A stretch of DNA of 64,000 nucleotides from Maribacter hydrothermalis. GTDB taxonomy: Bacteria > Bacteroidota > Bacteroidia > Flavobacteriales > Flavobacteriaceae. Of this stretch, positions 1-8,976 are shown piece by piece. The stretch lies in assembly GCF_001913155.1 (NCBI RefSeq), contig NZ_CP018760.1, positions 3,906,001 through 3,970,000 on the forward strand. Direction: 5' to 3'. The notes below the pieces were generated by a model. The model was not told where the DNA came from. It did no database searches and was given only the letters and a program-made list of their open reading frames with translations. Both the position numbers and the translations under genes were made by a program. Position 1 is the first letter of the stretch. Each line of letters begins with the position of its first letter.

Positions 1-640
1 TGCCTTGTTTATTACAGAGGGAGATTCTGCATCAGGTTCTATTACAAAATCTAGAGATGTTAATACACAAGCCGTGTTTAGTTTAAAAGGTAAACCTTTG
101 AATTCGTACGGTATGTCTAAGAAGATTGTATACGAAAATGAAGAGTTCAACCTTTTACAGGCTGCACTGAATATTGAAGAATCTATTGAAGATTTACGAT
201 ATAATAACATTATAATTGCTACCGATGCAGATGTTGATGGTATGCATATTCGGTTATTGTTAATTACTTTTTTTCTGCAATTTTTTCCTGAACTTATAAA
301 AGAAAATCATCTATATATTCTACAAACCCCATTATTTAGGGTGCGAAATAAGAAAGAAACCATTTATTGTTATAGTGATGAAGAGCGTCAGCATGCCATA
401 AACAAGTTAACCGGTAAGCCAGAAATTACGCGTTTTAAAGGGTTAGGTGAAATTTCACCCGATGAGTTTAGGCATTTTATTGGCGATGATATTAGATTGG
501 AACCTATAATGCTGGATAAGGCAATGTCAATTGAAGAATTGTTAAGTTTTTATATGGGAAAAAACACCCCTGATAGACAAAAATTTATCATTAACAATCT
601 TAAAGTTGAAGTTGACTTAATTAAGGATAAAGTAGTATAA
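1..640 (+). CDS. parE: DNA topoisomerase IV subunit B, C-terminal part (runs off left edge)
   Basis: ATPase/TOPRIM subunit of the type IIA topoisomerase that unlinks daughter chromosomes; works with ParC encoded directly downstream. Only the last ~212 codons are in the window; the reading frame is already open at base 2, so the apparent TTG start at base 5 is internal. The TOPRIM signatures are visible: EGDSASG with the catalytic Glu near the left edge, and DADVDGMHI with the metal-binding Asp pair. The C-terminal family motif ITRFKGLGE follows. GyrB shares these motifs. Adjacency to a ParC-like A subunit and the absence of the long GyrB insert favour ParE. The gap to parC is 25 bases, so they are probably co-transcribed. 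Confidence 0.93.
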   Translation, partial: ALFITEGDSASGSITKSRDVNTQAVFSLKGKPLNSYGMSKKIVYENEEFNLLQAALNIEESIEDLRYNNIIIATDADVDGMHIRLLLITFFLQFFPELIKENHLYILQTPLFRVRNKKETIYCYSDEERQHAINKLTGKPEITRFKGLGEISPDEFRHFIGDDIRLEPIMLDKAMSIEELLSFYMGKNTPDRQKFIINNLKVEVDLIKDKVV

Positions 641-665
641 ATTAAATTAATACGATTGCTTCTGA

Positions 666-3332
666 ATGGAAGAAAATGACGATTTGAACGAGGAAATAAA
701 CGAAAACCTTTCCGAAGAGAGTAATACTAATAATATCGATACTTCCGAGGCGTTGACCAGGGTTTCTGGTATGTACAAAGATTGGTTTTTAGATTATGCC
801 TCGTATGTAATTTTAGAACGAGCCGTTCCCGCAATTGAAGATGGTTTTAAACCGGTGCAACGCAGAATTATGCATTCTTTAAAAGAGTTGGATGATGGTC
901 GTTACAACAAGGTTGCTAATGTGGTTGGGCATACCATGCAATATCACCCGCACGGTGATGCCAGTATTGCCGATGCCATGGTGCAAATTGGTCAAAAAGA
1001 TTTGTTGATCGATACCCAAGGAAACTGGGGAAATATACTAACAGGGGACAGGGCAGCTGCTTCAAGGTATATTGAAGCACGTCTTTCCAAATTTGCGTTA
1101 GAGGTTATATTTAGTCCGAAAATAACCGAATGGCAAGCTTCTTATGATGGAAGAAAGAAAGAACCTGTAAATTTACCTGTAAAGTTTCCGCTATTATTGG
1201 CACAAGGTGCCGAGGGAATAGCAGTAGGGCTTTCAACTAAAGTATTGTCACATAATTTTGTTGAGCTTATAGATGCTTCAATTAAGCATTTAAAAGGACA
1301 GCGTTTTAAAATTTATCCAGATTTCCAAACCGCTGGTATTATTGATATTACCAATTATAATGACGGACTTAGAGGTGGTAAAATTAGGGTTCGAGCTAAA
1401 ATTTCTCAATTAGATAAGAATACACTGGTAATCAATGAAATACCGTATGGTACTAATACTGGTAGTTTAATAGATTCCATCTTAAAAGCTAACGATAAAG
1501 GTAAGATTAAAATCAAAAAAATTGAGGATAATACGGCTGCCGATGTCGAGATTTTAATTCATTTACCTTCAGGTATTTCGCCAGATAAAACTATTGATGC
1601 GCTATATGCATTTACCGCATGTGAATCTTCAATTTCTCCCTTAGGTTGTATAATCGAAGACAATAAACCCCTTTTTATCGGGGTAACCGAAATGCTTAGG
1701 AGGTCTACAGATTCTACGGTAGATTTATTAAAACAAGAATTAGAAATTCAATTAGCGGAATTAGAAGAGCAGTGGCATTTTGCATCTTTAGAGCGCATTT
1801 TTATTGAAAATAGAATTTATCGGGACATAGAGGAAGAGGAGACTTGGGAAGGTGTAATTGCCGCCATTGATAAAGGATTGGCTCCTTTTACAAAGCATTT
1901 AAAGCGTCCGGTTACGGAGGAAGATATTACTAGGCTAACAGAAATTAGAATTAAAAGGATATCAAAATTCGATTTAGACAAGGCGCAACAATATTTAGAA
2001 AGTTTGCAAGATCGTATAGCGGAAGTTAAGAACCATCTTGCTAATTTAATAGAGTTTGCCATCGACTATTTCAAAAACTTGAAAGAAACTTACGGTAAAG
2101 ACAGAAGTCGTTTAACCGAAATAAGGGTTTTTGATGATATTGAAGCAACAAAAGTAGCGATTAGAAATACAAAGCTGTATGTAAATAGAGAAGAAGGATT
2201 TGTTGGTACGTCGTTAAAGAAAGATGAGTACATAACAGATTGTAGTGATATAGATGATATTATTGCCATTACTAGCGATGGTCAAATGATGGTGTCTAAA
2301 GTAGACTCTAAAATTTTTATTGGTAAGGGTATTATCCATGTTGCCGTCTTTAAGAAAAAAGATAAACGTACTACCTATAATTTAGTTTATAAAGATGGTA
2401 AAGGTGGACCTACATACATTAAACGATTTAACGTTACTAGCATTACAAGAGATCGGGTTTATGATTTAACCACTGGTAAAGCTGGTTCTCAAGTCTTATA
2501 TTTCTCTGCCAACCCTAATGGTGAAGCGGAAGTGGTAACCGTTTTATTACGTCAGGTGGGTAGTATTAAGAAGTTAAAATGGGATATCGATTTCTCTGAT
2601 GTGCTTATTAAAGGAAGAGCATCAAAAGGAAATATAGTTACTAAGTATTCTGTTAAGCGCATAGAGCTAAAAGAAAAAGGAGTATCTACCTTAAAACCAA
2701 GGAAAATTTGGTTTGATGATGTGGTACGTAGGCTTAATGTGGATGCGCGGGGAGAATTACTTGGAGAATTTAAAGGAGATGACCTACTCTTGGTGATTAA
2801 TCAAAAAGGTGTTGCGAAAACATTTTTGCCTGTTTTGACATCTCATTTTGATGATGATATGATTGTTCTTGAAAAATGGATTCCAGAGAAACCAATTTCG
2901 GCTATTTATTGGGAGGGCGAAAAAGAACGTTTTTATGTAAAAAGATTCTTGATTGAAAATGAAAATAAAGAAGAATTATTTATTTCTGAACATCCTAAAT
3001 CGTATTTAGAATTGGTTTCGACAGATTGGAGGCCAATGGTTGAAATTGAATTTCCTAAGCCAAGAGGCAAAGAAGCTAAAGAGAATGAACATGTTGATAT
3101 TGAGAATTTTATAGCTATTAAGGGAATAAAAGCTTTAGGTAATCAATTTATAACAGAAAAGGTTAAGAATATAAATTCAATGGAGCCTTTACCCTTTGAG
3201 CCAGTTGTGCCCGACAAGGCTGAAGATATTGAAGTAATAGATGAAGAGGCTATTGAATCTGATGGTAAAACTGAAGGTAATGATGGTGATGATAAGTCAT
3301 TACCAGATGAACCAAAAACCTTATTTGATTAA
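666..3332 (+). CDS. parC: DNA topoisomerase IV subunit A
   Basis: Breakage-reunion subunit of topoisomerase IV, 888 residues. The catalytic tyrosine is Y135 in AAASRYIEARLS, preceded by the conserved QYHPHGDASIADAM stretch around residues 92-106. The winged-helix/tower core occupies roughly residues 35-470. It is followed by a C-terminal DNA-wrapping region, and the protein ends in an acidic low-complexity tail (about 850-888) rich in Asp and Glu. The N-terminal ~30 residues are also acidic. Length and domain order fit Bacteroidota ParC rather than GyrA, whose GyrA-box propeller I do not see. Follows parE closely and is followed 8 bases later by mscL. Confidence 0.95.
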   Translation: MEENDDLNEEINENLSEESNTNNIDTSEALTRVSGMYKDWFLDYASYVILERAVPAIEDGFKPVQRRIMHSLKELDDGRYNKVANVVGHTMQYHPHGDASIADAMVQIGQKDLLIDTQGNWGNILTGDRAAASRYIEARLSKFALEVIFSPKITEWQASYDGRKKEPVNLPVKFPLLLAQGAEGIAVGLSTKVLSHNFVELIDASIKHLKGQRFKIYPDFQTAGIIDITNYNDGLRGGKIRVRAKISQLDKNTLVINEIPYGTNTGSLIDSILKANDKGKIKIKKIEDNTAADVEILIHLPSGISPDKTIDALYAFTACESSISPLGCIIEDNKPLFIGVTEMLRRSTDSTVDLLKQELEIQLAELEEQWHFASLERIFIENRIYRDIEEEETWEGVIAAIDKGLAPFTKHLKRPVTEEDITRLTEIRIKRISKFDLDKAQQYLESLQDRIAEVKNHLANLIEFAIDYFKNLKETYGKDRSRLTEIRVFDDIEATKVAIRNTKLYVNREEGFVGTSLKKDEYITDCSDIDDIIAITSDGQMMVSKVDSKIFIGKGIIHVAVFKKKDKRTTYNLVYKDGKGGPTYIKRFNVTSITRDRVYDLTTGKAGSQVLYFSANPNGEAEVVTVLLRQVGSIKKLKWDIDFSDVLIKGRASKGNIVTKYSVKRIELKEKGVSTLKPRKIWFDDVVRRLNVDARGELLGEFKGDDLLLVINQKGVAKTFLPVLTSHFDDDMIVLEKWIPEKPISAIYWEGEKERFYVKRFLIENENKEELFISEHPKSYLELVSTDWRPMVEIEFPKPRGKEAKENEHVDIENFIAIKGIKALGNQFITEKVKNINSMEPLPFEPVVPDKAEDIEVIDEEAIESDGKTEGNDGDDKSLPDEPKTLFD

Positions 3333-3340
3333 ATTATTTT

Positions 3341-3769
3341 ATGAAGAATTTTTTTAAGGAATTTAAGAGTTTTGCTGTAAAGGGCAATATGATAGACCTA
3401 GCTATTGGTATTGTGATAGGGACGGCGTTTAATAAGATTGTTAGTACGTTAGTGTCCAAAGTTATAATGCCTCCGCTATCTTTGTTAACGGATGATGTAA
3501 ATCTATCTAACAAGAAATTAGTCCTGCGCGAGGCAACTGCAGAAATAGAAGAAGTAGCTATAGGTTATGGAGAGTTAATTGAATCACTTGTTGATTTTGT
3601 CATAATAGCTTTTGCAATTTTTGTGGTTGTGAAATTTATAAACAGATTTAAAGAAAAAGCAGAAGACCCTACAAATGTTGAAGTAGAAACTCCAAAAAAC
3701 ATAGCATTGCTTTCTAGTTTGGAGAACTTACTTAAAGAGCAAAATGAGATTCTTAAAGGGAAAAAATAG
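3341..3769 (+). CDS. mscL: Large-conductance mechanosensitive channel
   Basis: Pentameric inner-membrane emergency valve opened by membrane tension during hypo-osmotic shock. 142 residues, the usual size. The N-terminal amphipathic helix plus TM1 is recognisable as FKSFAVKGNMIDLAIGIVIG followed by the AFNKIVSTLV pore-lining segment. A periplasmic loop (about 45-75), TM2 (about 82-102, LVDFVIIAFAIFVVVKF) and a charged C-terminal helix follow. Starts 8 bases after parC, so it may be carried on the same transcript. Confidence 0.95.
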   Translation: MKNFFKEFKSFAVKGNMIDLAIGIVIGTAFNKIVSTLVSKVIMPPLSLLTDDVNLSNKKLVLREATAEIEEVAIGYGELIESLVDFVIIAFAIFVVVKFINRFKEKAEDPTNVEVETPKNIALLSSLENLLKEQNEILKGKK

Positions 3770-3878
3770 ATAAATCTTTTAAATTATTGAAAAGTCTTAT
3801 CATTAAATAAGAAGTTAAGATTTAACAACTTTTAGAATAGATGGTTTTATGACTACATTTACAAAAAAAAATTAATTA

Positions 3879-4835
3879 ATGGATTTTACCAACCCTCTGG
3901 TATACGGTGCCCCAGCTTTTATAGCCTTTATTTTATTGGAATTAACCTACAGTAAAACTCACGGAGATACTGATCTTTATGATTGGAAAGATTTTGCTGC
4001 AAGTAGCGTAATGGGAATTGGCTCCGCTATTATAGGACCTTTACTAAAAGTAATTTTATTAGTTGTACTTTTTGAATACGCATACGAATTGTTTAATCCG
4101 ATGGTAGATGGGGTTAGAACAAATATAATGGGCTATAAGTCTTTTGGTTATGCCTGGTATGTTTGGCTGCTATGTCAATTGGCAGATGATTTTACGTATT
4201 ATTGGTTTCATAGGGCAAATCATGAAATACGCATACTTTGGGCAGCGCACATAGTGCATCATTCTTCGGATAATTATAACCTTGGTACTGCTATTCGTAA
4301 TGGCTGGTTTACTCTCTTGTACAAGCCTTTCTTTTATGTTTGGATGCCTATTATAGGTTTTCCGGTAGAAATGGTTGTAGTGTGCCTAGCAATAGAATCA
4401 TTTTGGCAGTTTCAATTACATTCGCAGTACGTGCCTAAAATGGGATTCATAGAAAAAATATTTAATACGCATACAATGCATCAGGTTCATCATGCCCAGA
4501 ATGTGGAATATTTAGATAAAAATCACGGTGGATTTTTGAATTTTTTTGATAAGATATTCGGTACCTGGAAAGAATTTGACGAAAATATAGATGTAAAATT
4601 TGGAGTAATTCATGCTCCAAATTCTAACAATCCCATTGTAATTCTAACCCATGAGTTTAAAGATATTTGGAACGACACAAAGAAATCCAAAAAGTTAAGT
4701 CATAAATTAATGTATATTTTTGGACCTCCAGGATGGAGTCATGATGGAAGTACAATGACGGTTAAACAGCAGCAAAGACTTTTTGAAAAACAAAAAAAGG
4801 CGGATCCAAGAGTGGCTTTCAATAGACCAAATTAA
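3879..4835 (+). CDS. Sterol desaturase / fatty acid hydroxylase family membrane enzyme
   Basis: Integral-membrane di-iron oxygenase of the fatty acid hydroxylase superfamily, 318 residues. Four or more hydrophobic segments are seen, with the histidine clusters that bind iron: HRANHE (about 110-115), HIVHHSS (about 123-129) and HQVHHAQ with a further His upstream (THTMHQVHH, about 197-206). Substrate is not predictable; lipid or sterol-like hydroxylation is the family role. Preceded by a 109-base gap with a weak TACATTTA promoter-like element (3854-3861), so it is probably its own transcription unit. It ends in a strong hairpin that overlaps its stop codon. Confidence 0.87.
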   Translation: MDFTNPLVYGAPAFIAFILLELTYSKTHGDTDLYDWKDFAASSVMGIGSAIIGPLLKVILLVVLFEYAYELFNPMVDGVRTNIMGYKSFGYAWYVWLLCQLADDFTYYWFHRANHEIRILWAAHIVHHSSDNYNLGTAIRNGWFTLLYKPFFYVWMPIIGFPVEMVVVCLAIESFWQFQLHSQYVPKMGFIEKIFNTHTMHQVHHAQNVEYLDKNHGGFLNFFDKIFGTWKEFDENIDVKFGVIHAPNSNNPIVILTHEFKDIWNDTKKSKKLSHKLMYIFGPPGWSHDGSTMTVKQQQRLFEKQKKADPRVAFNRPN

Positions 4836-4872
4836 ACGATAAAAAGAAGCTTTACGCTTCTTTCTATCGTTT
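4834..4872. terminator. Hairpin terminator after fatty acid hydroxylase gene
   Basis: Near-perfect inverted repeat beginning inside the TAA stop: left arm AAACGAT plus AAAAAGAAGC, loop TTTAC, right arm GCTTCTTTCTATCGTTT. Long stem with a T-rich 3' side, a good candidate for factor-independent termination of the plus-strand gene. Confidence 0.75.
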
Positions 4873-5295
4873 AATAGGTATTCATATTATTTCGTATCTA
4901 AATTTCAATTGTTTTCGGTAAAGTGTAATTTTTAGTATTCTTAGATTAATCTAATTGTATATTTAATTGTAAAAGCTATACTTTAAGTTTTGTCTTTTAT
5001 TACAGATTTATACTTCTATTTGGTAATAAAAGTAAACAACCTTGGGCTAAGCTTAAGGGTTATGCGTAAGTAGGCTGCAGTATATTCAACAGTAGGTCGC
5101 GGTGCATTATTATCTAAATTAGCTCATAAATAGCAAAGGGCTGATTATATTTAATGAATAGCGATTTAAAAACAGGGTTTATAACGTAGTTTTTAAATTG
5201 TAAAGTATAGTATAATTAAAAGAGTGCATAAAAAAAACTCCTAAGAACTTTGTTTAATGAGTTTTTAAAAGGTTTTAAGAAATGTAAAGCGTTTA
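4873..5295. other. Gene-free interval, 423 bases
   Basis: Between the terminator of the fatty acid hydroxylase gene and the convergent TerC gene. I see no coding frame with a recognisable product on either strand. A short palindrome AGATTAATCT lies near 4944-4953. A weak A/T inverted repeat (AAAAACTC at 5233-5240 with GAGTTTTT at 5259-5266) could serve as the terminator of the minus-strand TerC gene. A somewhat GC-richer patch at 5041-5125 has no identity I can assign; a small RNA or decayed gene is possible but unsupported. Confidence 0.45.
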
Positions 5296-6105
5296 TTAAT
5301 CTTCTGCGCTTGTTATATTGCTTTTGTTCTTTTTCATACTTAAATCGAAAAATATCACCATAAGAGAAAATGCTATAGAAAAGTATAAGTATCCTTTTGG
5401 AATACTGCCAACTTCGTTACCAAATAAAATTAAATGACTAATGTGAGCTGATTCTGCAATAAGTGTAAAACCTATTAAAATTAAAAATGATAAGCCTAAA
5501 ATTTGAATAGAAGGGTGTCTATTAATAAACTTCCCAATTGGGTTTGTAAATACCATCATAATAATTAGGGAAATAACCACGGCAACTATCATTAAAAGAA
5601 GAGCATCATTTGGGTTTAGCGATATGCCATTCGTCATTCCAATAGCTGTTAGTATTGAGTCAAATGAAAAAACAATGTTAATAACCGTTATTTGGAGAAT
5701 GGCATTAGTTAAAGAGGTTGATCTGGCCTTTTTTACTTCGCGCTCATCATGGTCTTGGTCCTCTACTTTCTCCCGAATTTCTTTTGTGCCTTTATAAAGT
5801 AAAAACAAACCACTTAAAAATAATATTAATCCCTCACCACTAATTCCGCCGGTAATCCAATCATTGTCGAAAACCCAAAAAGGTTTTTTCAAAGTGGTAA
5901 GTAAGGAGATGCCAAATAGTAAAACAATACGCGTAACCATGGCCAGAACTAAACCAATGTTTGTAGCTTTTTTTTGCTGGCTAGGTGCTAGCTTATCTGC
6001 TGCAATTGAAATAAATAAAATATTGTCTATACCTAATATTATTTCAAGAAAAGTCAGCGTCAATAAAGCGACCCAGGCATCTGGGTTGGCGAAAATTTCA
6101 AACAT
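5296..6105 (-). CDS. TerC family integral membrane protein
   Basis: 269-residue multi-pass inner-membrane protein of the TerC family. Members of this family have been linked to metal-ion efflux (notably manganese, as for Alx/MeeY types) and tellurite resistance. The family signature EIILGIDN with the buried acidic residues is at about residues 21-28, and the repeat-like second signature VFSFDSILTAIGM lies near 145-157. About seven hydrophobic segments, with a charged cytoplasmic loop (EVEDQDHDEREVKK) near 112-125. Its ATG follows the stop of the upstream small lipoprotein gene by two bases, so the two are translationally coupled. Confidence 0.88.
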   Translation of the reverse strand: MFEIFANPDAWVALLTLTFLEIILGIDNILFISIAADKLAPSQQKKATNIGLVLAMVTRIVLLFGISLLTTLKKPFWVFDNDWITGGISGEGLILFLSGLFLLYKGTKEIREKVEDQDHDEREVKKARSTSLTNAILQITVINIVFSFDSILTAIGMTNGISLNPNDALLLMIVAVVISLIIMMVFTNPIGKFINRHPSIQILGLSFLILIGFTLIAESAHISHLILFGNEVGSIPKGYLYFSIAFSLMVIFFDLSMKKNKSNITSAED

Positions 6106-6107
6106 AG

Positions 6108-6485
6108 TTAGTCTATTTTAAATGCGGTTCCCGTTTTAACAACTAGTTCTTTATTTACATCCTTAACAGCACTTTTGTATTGAAAAGTGTACGATGAATC
6201 TGTAGTGTTAATAATTTTATACTGGATTGCGGTTTTGCTATTTATGTCTTGCAAAACAAATTCACATTCGTTATACCAGCGTATAGTGGCACTATCTATT
6301 TTATTTTCGTAGTAATCAACGCTAAAATCTTCACCACGCGTAAACTTACCAACTTTTTTGAGTCCATCTATCTCATAGGTAAACTTAAAAGTTCCGGTTT
6401 TGTAATCTTGACAGTTGCGTTCGGGTTCATAACACGAATAAAATAATACAGGTGTTATTAGTAAAATAATTATTCTTTTAATCAT
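6108..6485 (-). CDS. Small predicted lipoprotein upstream of TerC
   Basis: 125 residues with a lipoprotein signal: hydrophobic stretch ITPVLFYSC, lipid-attachment Cys at residue 18. The mature part is short and beta-rich (GTFKFTYEIDGLKKVGKF, then a C-terminal VVKTGTAF). I recognise it as a small conserved flavobacterial lipoprotein type without a known function; I recall such proteins sometimes carrying a misleading topoisomerase label, which nothing in this sequence supports. Its stop lies two bases before the terC-family start, so it is in an operon with that gene. Confidence 0.7.
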   Translation of the reverse strand: MIKRIIILLITPVLFYSCYEPERNCQDYKTGTFKFTYEIDGLKKVGKFTRGEDFSVDYYENKIDSATIRWYNECEFVLQDINSKTAIQYKIINTTDSSYTFQYKSAVKDVNKELVVKTGTAFKID

Positions 6486-6555
6486 GGCTCAAAAATAAAT
6501 AAATAGGAGGGAGGAAATTATGAAAATATTTAATTGTTTAATCTTAAATGAAAGT

Positions 6556-6918
6556 TTATTGTTCATTATAATTTTTAAACGTTCCGTCGGTATAAAAAAT
6601 CACAATGCGATCTATAGTCTTGTTGTCGCTTGTGTTTATATTTAATTGCTTATCTGTTTTTATTGCTACGTGCATTTTATTTTCTGAATTTTCATTTGGG
6701 TAATTACCATTACCATACACCAACCATTGTAAATCTACTTCTTTAAAAGTTTCATTTACTTTCATTATAAATTCTAGACTAGGCTTATTTCTCCCGTTTA
6801 ATAAATGTGAAATACTTGATCGTTGTACCTTTATTAAATCGGCAAACGCTGCTGAAGAAAGTTCATTTTGGTCAAGAATTGTTTTTATCCTTGAAATAAA
6901 TAAGTTCGTATCTAACAT
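6556..6918 (-). CDS. XRE-type helix-turn-helix regulator
   Basis: 120 residues. The N-terminal ~65 residues form a Cro/C1-type helix-turn-helix: FADLIKVQRSSISHLLNGR, then KPSLEFIMKVNETFKEVDLQWLVYG, a typical repressor-like ending for this class. The C-terminal tail (about 75-120) is not a known sensor domain to me. Target is unknown. It is transcribed away from the M14 peptidase gene at 7156, and the perfect palindrome at 7107-7128 lies between the two starts, so it is one candidate regulator of that gene, but no direct link is visible. Confidence 0.8.
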   Translation of the reverse strand: MLDTNLFISRIKTILDQNELSSAAFADLIKVQRSSISHLLNGRNKPSLEFIMKVNETFKEVDLQWLVYGNGNYPNENSENKMHVAIKTDKQLNINTSDNKTIDRIVIFYTDGTFKNYNEQ

Positions 6919-7106
6919 GTTTACAAAAATAATGTATTTATAAATTGGTTTGTTGGTTAGGAGCGTGATGTGTCCTAAATTATACTAAAATGATAAAAGT
7001 TATTATTTATTTAAAAATGTATAATTTACTGAATTATAGTATTTTAAGTTGAATTATCTTGCTTACATTCTAAAATATGTTGAAAGCATCATTTCTCAAA
7101 AAGTAA

Positions 7107-7128
7107 ACTGTTTACAATTGTAAACAGT
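7107..7128. promoter_or_regulatory. Perfect 22-base palindrome, probable operator
   Basis: Half site ACTGTTTACAA followed directly by its exact reverse complement TTGTAAACAGT, with no spacer. The centre contains TACAATTGTA, which fits the TACANNTGTA core bound by BlaI/MecI/CopY-type repressors; no such gene is in the window. The central TTG (7118-7120) sits 16 bases upstream of a TATTTTTG element and so doubles as a possible -33 box. Confidence 0.75.
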
Positions 7129-7136
7129 GACTACCT

Positions 7137-7144
7137 TATTTTTG
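7137..7144 (+). promoter_or_regulatory. Bacteroidota -7 promoter element for M14 peptidase gene
   Basis: TATTTTTG matches the TAnnTTTG -7 consensus of Bacteroidota primary-sigma promoters. The TTG at 7118-7120 gives a plausible -33. Predicted transcription would begin near 7150, which favours translation from the ATG at 7168 over that at 7156. Confidence 0.6.
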
Positions 7145-7155
7145 TTTTAATTAAA

Positions 7156-8271
7156 ATGATGTTTATAATGAAGTTTACCGAGTTTGATAAAATTTATGTG
7201 TCTAGTATTCAAGATAGGTACATTACTATGGATCATTTGGCTAAGTTTATAGCCGGGTTATCTCAAGATTTTAAAGTTGAAAAAATAGGTGTTTCTGTTC
7301 GTGATGAAGTTATAAAGAGCATCACTTTTGGTGATGGTCCCAAACGTATTTTAATGTGGTCTCAAATGCACGGAAATGAATCTACAACAACGAAGGCAGT
7401 TATAGATTTATTAAGTTACTTAATGGTAGAGGAAAATGATGGACAAGAATTAGCAAAAGCCTGTACCTTAAAAATTATTCCCATTTTAAATCCCGATGGT
7501 GCCCGAGACTATACTAGGGTAAATGCAAATAATATTGATTTAAATAGAGATGCTCAAGATTTAACGCAACCAGAAAGTCAAATTCTAAAAAAGGAATATG
7601 AGGCTTTTATGCCACATTTCTGTTTTAATTTGCATGACCAACGAACAATTTTCAATGTTGGTAAAACAAATAAACCGGCAACGGTTTCATTTTTAGCACC
7701 GGCTTTTGATGTGGATAGGAATAATTCTCCTTCACGTAAACTGAGTATGCAGTTAATTTCAGCAATGAATTCTACTTTACAACATTTAATTCCTGGTCAG
7801 GTAGGAAGATATGATGACGGTTTTAATGCTAACTGCGCGGGTGATGCTTTTCAAATGAGAAAAACACCAACAATTTTATTTGAGGCCGGGCATTTTAAAA
7901 ATGATTATCAAAGAGAAAAAACCAGAGAATTCATATTTTATGCCTTATTGAAAGGTATAAAAACTGTAGCAAATAATACAATAGAAAACTTTTCGGTTGC
8001 AGAGTATTTGGCCATACCTGAAAATAATAAACAATTTGTAGATATATTGGTACATACTCCTAACACCCACAATACGGACTTGAATGGAAATAATAGGATT
8101 TTAATTCAATACAAAGAAGTTCTTAAAGATGGTAAAGTGCTGTTTAGTCCTGAAAGACATATTTTAGAACCTAATGTTGAAGAAATTTTTGGGCACAAAA
8201 ATTTGAATTCTCAAAATGAAAAGGATTTAGAATGGATAAAAAATAATGATTTAATGAAGCTTTTAAATTGA
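7156..8271 (+). CDS. M14 family zinc carboxypeptidase-like protein
   Basis: 371 residues, no signal peptide, so probably cytoplasmic. Zinc ligands of the M14 fold are visible as HGNE (H72, E75) and the third histidine H160 in NLHDQRT. The substrate-binding-type stretch RVNANNIDLNRD lies at about 121-131, and the catalytic Glu candidate is in LFEAGHFKND. A peptide or amino-acyl amidase activity is inferred; substrate unknown. ATG codons at 7156, 7159 and 7168 are in frame; 7168 fits the promoter spacing best. The gene sits behind a 22-base perfect palindrome overlapping its promoter, so it is likely repressed under some condition. Confidence 0.85.
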   Translation: MMFIMKFTEFDKIYVSSIQDRYITMDHLAKFIAGLSQDFKVEKIGVSVRDEVIKSITFGDGPKRILMWSQMHGNESTTTKAVIDLLSYLMVEENDGQELAKACTLKIIPILNPDGARDYTRVNANNIDLNRDAQDLTQPESQILKKEYEAFMPHFCFNLHDQRTIFNVGKTNKPATVSFLAPAFDVDRNNSPSRKLSMQLISAMNSTLQHLIPGQVGRYDDGFNANCAGDAFQMRKTPTILFEAGHFKNDYQREKTREFIFYALLKGIKTVANNTIENFSVAEYLAIPENNKQFVDILVHTPNTHNTDLNGNNRILIQYKEVLKDGKVLFSPERHILEPNVEEIFGHKNLNSQNEKDLEWIKNNDLMKLLN

Positions 8272-8362
8272 TGTTTATTGCCTTATTTCTTTGAAAAGTT
8301 TAAAATGGTTACATTTTCATTAAAAAAAAATGATATTTGATGAATTTAATTTGATAATTTTT

Positions 8363-8370
8363 TATTTTTG
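8363..8370 (+). promoter_or_regulatory. -7 promoter element for the Lrp/AsnC-type gene
   Basis: TATTTTTG, an exact TAnnTTTG match, 18 bases upstream of the ATG at 8388. A TTTG at 8336-8339 lies 23 bases upstream, at the edge of the usual -33 spacing. Confidence 0.5.
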
Positions 8371-8387
8371 CCAAAAATTTAATAACA

Positions 8388-8867
8388 ATGGGAAAAGTCA
8401 AATTAGACGAAATAGACCACCAAATTCTGGATATGTTAATCGATAACACCAGAACTCCATTTACAGATATTGCTAAGAAACTACTAATATCCGCAGGTAC
8501 TGTGCATGTTAGGGTTAAGAAAATGGAAGAGGCAGGCATTATTAGAGGTTCTTCACTTACTTTAGATTATGTAAAATTAGGGTATGCGTTTATAGCATAT
8601 GTTGGTATTTTCTTGGAAAAGACCCATCAGACCAAATTTGTTTTAGAGCGTTTAAATCAAATACCTAACGTTACCATTGCACATATTACAACGGGCAAGT
8701 TCAATATATTTTGTAAAATAAGAGCAAAAGATACGACCCATGCAAAAAACATTATTTTTAAAATAGATGATATCGATGGTATTAGTAGAACAGAAACTAT
8801 GATTTCATTGGAAGAAAGTTTTAATGATAAGAAAAGATTAATGCATACAATATTTAACGAATTGTAA
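8388..8867 (+). CDS. Lrp/AsnC family transcriptional regulator
   Basis: 159 residues. N-terminal winged helix-turn-helix (LDEIDHQILDMLIDNTRTPF, then DIAKKLLISAGTVHVRVKKMEEAG, about residues 5-48), followed by the RAM/ligand-binding beta-alpha-beta domain (about 65-150; YVGIFLEKTH, VTIAHITTGKFNIFCKIRAKD). Such regulators respond to amino acids as octamers. It is monocistronic, with its own promoter and a terminator directly downstream. Targets cannot be read from the sequence; amino-acid metabolism genes nearby (proline and alanine dehydrogenases) are possible but unproven. Confidence 0.9.
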   Translation: MGKVKLDEIDHQILDMLIDNTRTPFTDIAKKLLISAGTVHVRVKKMEEAGIIRGSSLTLDYVKLGYAFIAYVGIFLEKTHQTKFVLERLNQIPNVTIAHITTGKFNIFCKIRAKDTTHAKNIIFKIDDIDGISRTETMISLEESFNDKKRLMHTIFNEL

Positions 8868-8891
8868 TACTTGTTTTTCTTAATACACAAT

Positions 8892-8923
8892 AAGCCCAAT
8901 TGTTTTAATGATTGGGCTTTTTT
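8892..8923 (+). terminator. Terminator after Lrp/AsnC-type gene
   Basis: Perfect nine-base stem AAGCCCAAT / ATTGGGCTT with a ten-base loop, followed by a run of T. Classic factor-independent terminator. Confidence 0.85.
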
Positions 8924-8976
8924 AGTAAACTACCCCAGAGCTTTATAATCTCGAATATCGATATAAATAGATACTT

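Noticed and set aside
1817..2062. Minus-strand open frame inside parC
   Set aside because: Lies wholly within a well-conserved gene, with no recognisable protein features; a shadow frame.
5041..5125. Possible tRNA or small RNA in the gap before the TerC gene
   Set aside because: No acceptor stem, T-loop or clear promoter and terminator pair found.
6108..6485. Topoisomerase-related label for the small lipoprotein
   Set aside because: The protein has a lipoprotein signal and no topoisomerase motif.
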